Source: Pegea sp. RAD2-039 (lineage: Eukaryota > Chordata > Thaliacea > Salpida > Salpidae). From it: a DNA stretch of 64,000 nucleotides. The notes beneath the pieces are model-generated. The model ran no database searches and was not told where the DNA came from. It saw only the letters and a program-made list of their open reading frames with translations. Position numbers and translations under genes: made by a program. This document shows, piece by piece, positions 61,677-64,000 of this stretch. The stretch covers positions 62,001 through 126,000 of the forward strand of contig JAQGEQ010000232.1 of the NCBI GenBank assembly GCA_034620365.1. Reading direction: 5' to 3'. The stretch's first letter is position 1. The number at the start of each line of letters is the position of its first letter.

Positions 61677-62930
61677 TTAACTAGAAGCAAATGTTTTAAA
61701 ACTTGAAGTGAACAAACTTAAATAAGCTTTTATCTCATGATCATCAATATTAAGTATAAGACTCTGATTCTTATTTGAAGTTGAATTAGTATACAGAGTA
61801 TTTACAATAGTGTCACAAACACAAGTGTAAAAATTTGATGGTAATTGAGAACGTAGATCACGAGTAAGAAAAACTTCAAACATTTTACAACAAAACTTAA
61901 GAAGAAGAAGTAAATTTTCAGACTTGATTGATTTAAAGTGAATAGCTGTAAAGTTCTCACACAAATAATTAATATCAGCTATATTTATATAACAAATAGA
62001 TTGTTCAATTTGTACTTTATCTGTTTTAAGTTTCAACACTTTAAGTACAGAGTAATATGCAAGGTTTTGAGCTAACTCTAAACATTGTGAAGATGTATTT
62101 GGAATCTGTATAATCATTTTTTCCAAATGTTTTAAGTTATCACCAGAATTTATTAATGCATTTATAAGATAATTTTCAACAGCTTTCCAAGTTGATGTAA
62201 TTTCAATCAAGCGGTAGATAGCTTGTTGTAATGCCAAGATTAAGTCTATTGAATCAGAACTCTTCAATAATAAACAAAATAATCGCAGAAGTTTACACTT
62301 TAACTTTTCACTTAAAGTTGGTTTGAAATACTCAAGTTTTGATGAAAAGAAATTGATGATGAAAGTAAGTTTTTCATAAAAAAATGAAGCGATGATACTC
62401 TGATAATTTCTTTGTTTACATTGATGGCATCTATTTACAAAATGTTTAAAAGAAGTGAAATTATATAATTCACGGACAAAACAAAAATTTGAAAATATGT
62501 CATCAATACTAGAAGAATCATAATCATAATAATTTTTCAACAGATTCTGAGAGATCATCTTCATCAGTTGAGGATTATTTGAAACAGAATATAACTTTAA
62601 TAAAAAATCACCAGAGTTTGGATAATATAACTGAACAGAATTAGTTAAAAGAATTTCAATTATAGAAGGCATTTCAAACTTTTTAATCATATCAGTCTCA
62701 ATTTTATGTTCACAAAACATTAAGTCAATATTTTTAGGATCAAGTATTTGAAAGGAACCTTCTTGAGCTAATGGATTTTCAATTCTAATCTCTGTATCTT
62801 TAACATCTATTTCTGGATCTATATCAGTAATGAACTCATCTTCTAGGTATTGAGCAATTTCTTTCATTCTATCTCTTCTTAACTTTTCACTGAGAACTTT
62901 ATCAATACCAATAAGTTCATTTTTTTCCAT
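61677..62930 (-). CDS. Unrecognised 417-aa helical protein
   Basis: One long exon begins MEKNELIGIDKVLSEKLRRD. An acidic region (about residues 25-60) is followed by mostly helical, Leu/Ile/Asn-rich sequence with several Cys, for example CKLLRLFCLLLKSS and LLLLLKFCCKMFEVFL. No signal peptide or clear membrane span. The sequence does not fit any family I know; an alpha-solenoid scaffold is plausible, and a distant SLF2/FAM178-type relation crossed my mind without support. It is the first gene of the tight minus-strand run ending in Rab3GAP2. A T-rich acceptor (TATTTTTTTAG) lies about 25 nt before the ATG. Confidence 0.8.
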   Translation of the reverse strand: MEKNELIGIDKVLSEKLRRDRMKEIAQYLEDEFITDIDPEIDVKDTEIRIENPLAQEGSFQILDPKNIDLMFCEHKIETDMIKKFEMPSIIEILLTNSVQLYYPNSGDFLLKLYSVSNNPQLMKMISQNLLKNYYDYDSSSIDDIFSNFCFVRELYNFTSFKHFVNRCHQCKQRNYQSIIASFFYEKLTFIINFFSSKLEYFKPTLSEKLKCKLLRLFCLLLKSSDSIDLILALQQAIYRLIEITSTWKAVENYLINALINSGDNLKHLEKMIIQIPNTSSQCLELAQNLAYYSVLKVLKLKTDKVQIEQSICYINIADINYLCENFTAIHFKSIKSENLLLLLKFCCKMFEVFLTRDLRSQLPSNFYTCVCDTIVNTLYTNSTSNKNQSLILNIDDHEIKAYLSLFTSSFKTFASS

Positions 62931-63008
62931 GATTTAAATCTTAATTTACTAAAACTAAAAAAATATATTCAAAGTTTTAGTAATAACTAAAATAAATTAT
63001 ATAATTCT

Positions 63009-63278
63009 ATGATAAAAATACAAGATAAAAAAATAATAAAATATTTAAATGTTATGAAGTTATATTTTCCAATATCAAGCTATACACTTTTGATTAAAAA
63101 TATCTCAAGCTTAGAAAAAATTAAATGCAAAAAACCGAAACATTATAAAACAATAAATAAAAATATTTTTCATTCATTTATTATAACAAATGATATTTAT
63201 AAAAACATATATCTTAGGATGTTATATAGAAAGAAACTTAGATCAAAAGGTTTTATTCAAATATTAAACAATTTTTGA
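63009..63278 (+). CDS. Possible 89-aa basic protein
   Basis: An open frame starts 78 nt from the divergent 417-aa gene. It is Lys/Ile/Asn-rich (KCKKPKHYKTINKN, YLRMLYRKKLRSKG) and could be a small basic, perhaps mitochondrial, protein starting at the second Met (MKLYFPISS). Composition alone could also arise by chance in such AT-rich DNA. Confidence 0.3.
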   Translation: MIKIQDKKIIKYLNVMKLYFPISSYTLLIKNISSLEKIKCKKPKHYKTINKNIFHSFIITNDIYKNIYLRMLYRKKLRSKGFIQILNNF

Positions 63279-63757
63279 ATAAAAAGAAGATTTAGATAGA
63301 CTATTAGTTAAAGTAACTAGTCAATAACTAAGTAAATAATAACTAAGACAGAATTCATATTTTGTAACTAAAATGATGCTACCTTTAACTACAGCAAAAC
63401 AAAAACATATTTATTAAGTTGCATTTACTAAAATAAAACACAATAATCAAACCACAATCATTTAACCAAATATTTGCAGATGTTTATAAATTATCAAGGA
63501 TTATAAAAAAAAATAATAACATCAATAGATGAATTGAAAATTGTTCTTACGTGTTTTCTACTTTGAAGTCATTTTAGTCAAAATATGAAAAAGCAAAAAT
63601 ATTTAGAGACAATATTAACCTAAATATACAAGATGATTATTATAATGTTACAAAAGTTAAAAAATACTAATTAAGAAAGAAATAAAATAGTAAAGAAATA
63701 GTAACAAAAAATCGTGACACTGTATGATAGTTGAAAAAAAGATAAAAATTAAATTAT
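63279..63757. other. AT-rich spacer
   Basis: No gene or repeat recognised before the SINE at the window end. Confidence 0.5.
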
Positions 63758-64000
63758 TAGCCTGTAGGCATTTTTTGGCGTGTGTTGGTAGAAAACGGTC
63801 ATGCATGTATGACAGATCAAAAATGATGAAGATCTAGTTGTCGCTTGTATAGCAGGAATCCACTTGAGTAAGGCTATGCAGCAGAGAGGTGGACTGATGC
63901 AGATACGCCAGATTGGTGTGACAGGAGATGCTAGAACGACACTGGGCACATTAAGGAACTGCCTACGGAGCTCTAACTCTAGATTTAAATTTGGAGTTTT
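63758..64000 (-). mobile_element. tRNA-Val-derived SINE body, head outside the window
   Basis: The reverse complement aligns with 38566-38770: AAAACTCCAAATTTAAATC, GGCAGTTCCTTAATGTGCCC, CTGCATCAGTCC and ATACATGCATGACCGTTTTC. It lacks the tRNA-like head because the window ends first. Confidence 0.8.

Overview
The window is nuclear DNA of an invertebrate metazoan. Evidence: spliced genes with very short introns (mostly about 44-60 nt in the dense zones), AT-rich spacers, tRNA-derived SINEs, a LINE 3' end, and animal-type genes (PH/C1/SAM diacylglycerol kinase, TSSK-type kinase, leukotriene A4 hydrolase, BPI/LBP protein, CFAP68, Rab3GAP2). I cannot fix the phylum. Several genes have a T-rich 3' splice site just upstream of the ATG, and two same-strand gene gaps are only 32 and 75 nt. 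Together these suggest spliced-leader trans-splicing and operons.

Layout. 1-13 kb: two near-identical minus-strand genes for Ig/fibronectin-III single-pass receptors, a tandem duplication with a unit of about 7.4 kb and a tRNA-Val-derived SINE at the unit boundary. 13-21 kb: small genes in AT-rich DNA: a 74-aa protein (+), a secreted one-domain BPI/LBP protein (-), an 84-aa four-exon protein (-) whose intron carries a third fragment of the duplicated flank, and a 113-aa secreted two-exon protein (-). 22-26 kb: SNRPG (+) and beta-ureidopropionase (-). 28-31 kb: a four-transmembrane, possibly MARVEL-like protein (+) with a Ser/Arg repeat tail. 31-32 kb: a 20-bp minisatellite. 32.6-38 kb: a TSSK-like kinase spliced in frame to an 875-residue charged repeat tail, with a 19-bp minisatellite filling the last intron. 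38.4 kb: SINE. 39.8-45.7 kb: DGK delta/eta (+, 25 exons) with a 1-nt frameshift in the assembled sequence. 46-52 kb (-): CFAP68, LTA4H, mitochondrial SSB; then a truncated LINE and a small two-TM protein. 54.5-63 kb (-): a tight run of an unknown 417-aa protein, a small mitochondrial-type membrane protein, MOCS3/UBA4 and Rab3GAP2. The window ends inside another SINE.

Two window-wide signals stand out. The palindrome TGACGTCA occurs about 60 times by eye, mostly inside short introns and often touching a splice site; base composition predicts about one or fewer. Tandem repeats are unusually frequent and affect both introns and coding tails. Most named genes are housekeeping or ciliary/sperm genes with no shared pathway; the left third (receptors, BPI/LBP, secreted peptides) could serve immunity or recognition, which is inference.
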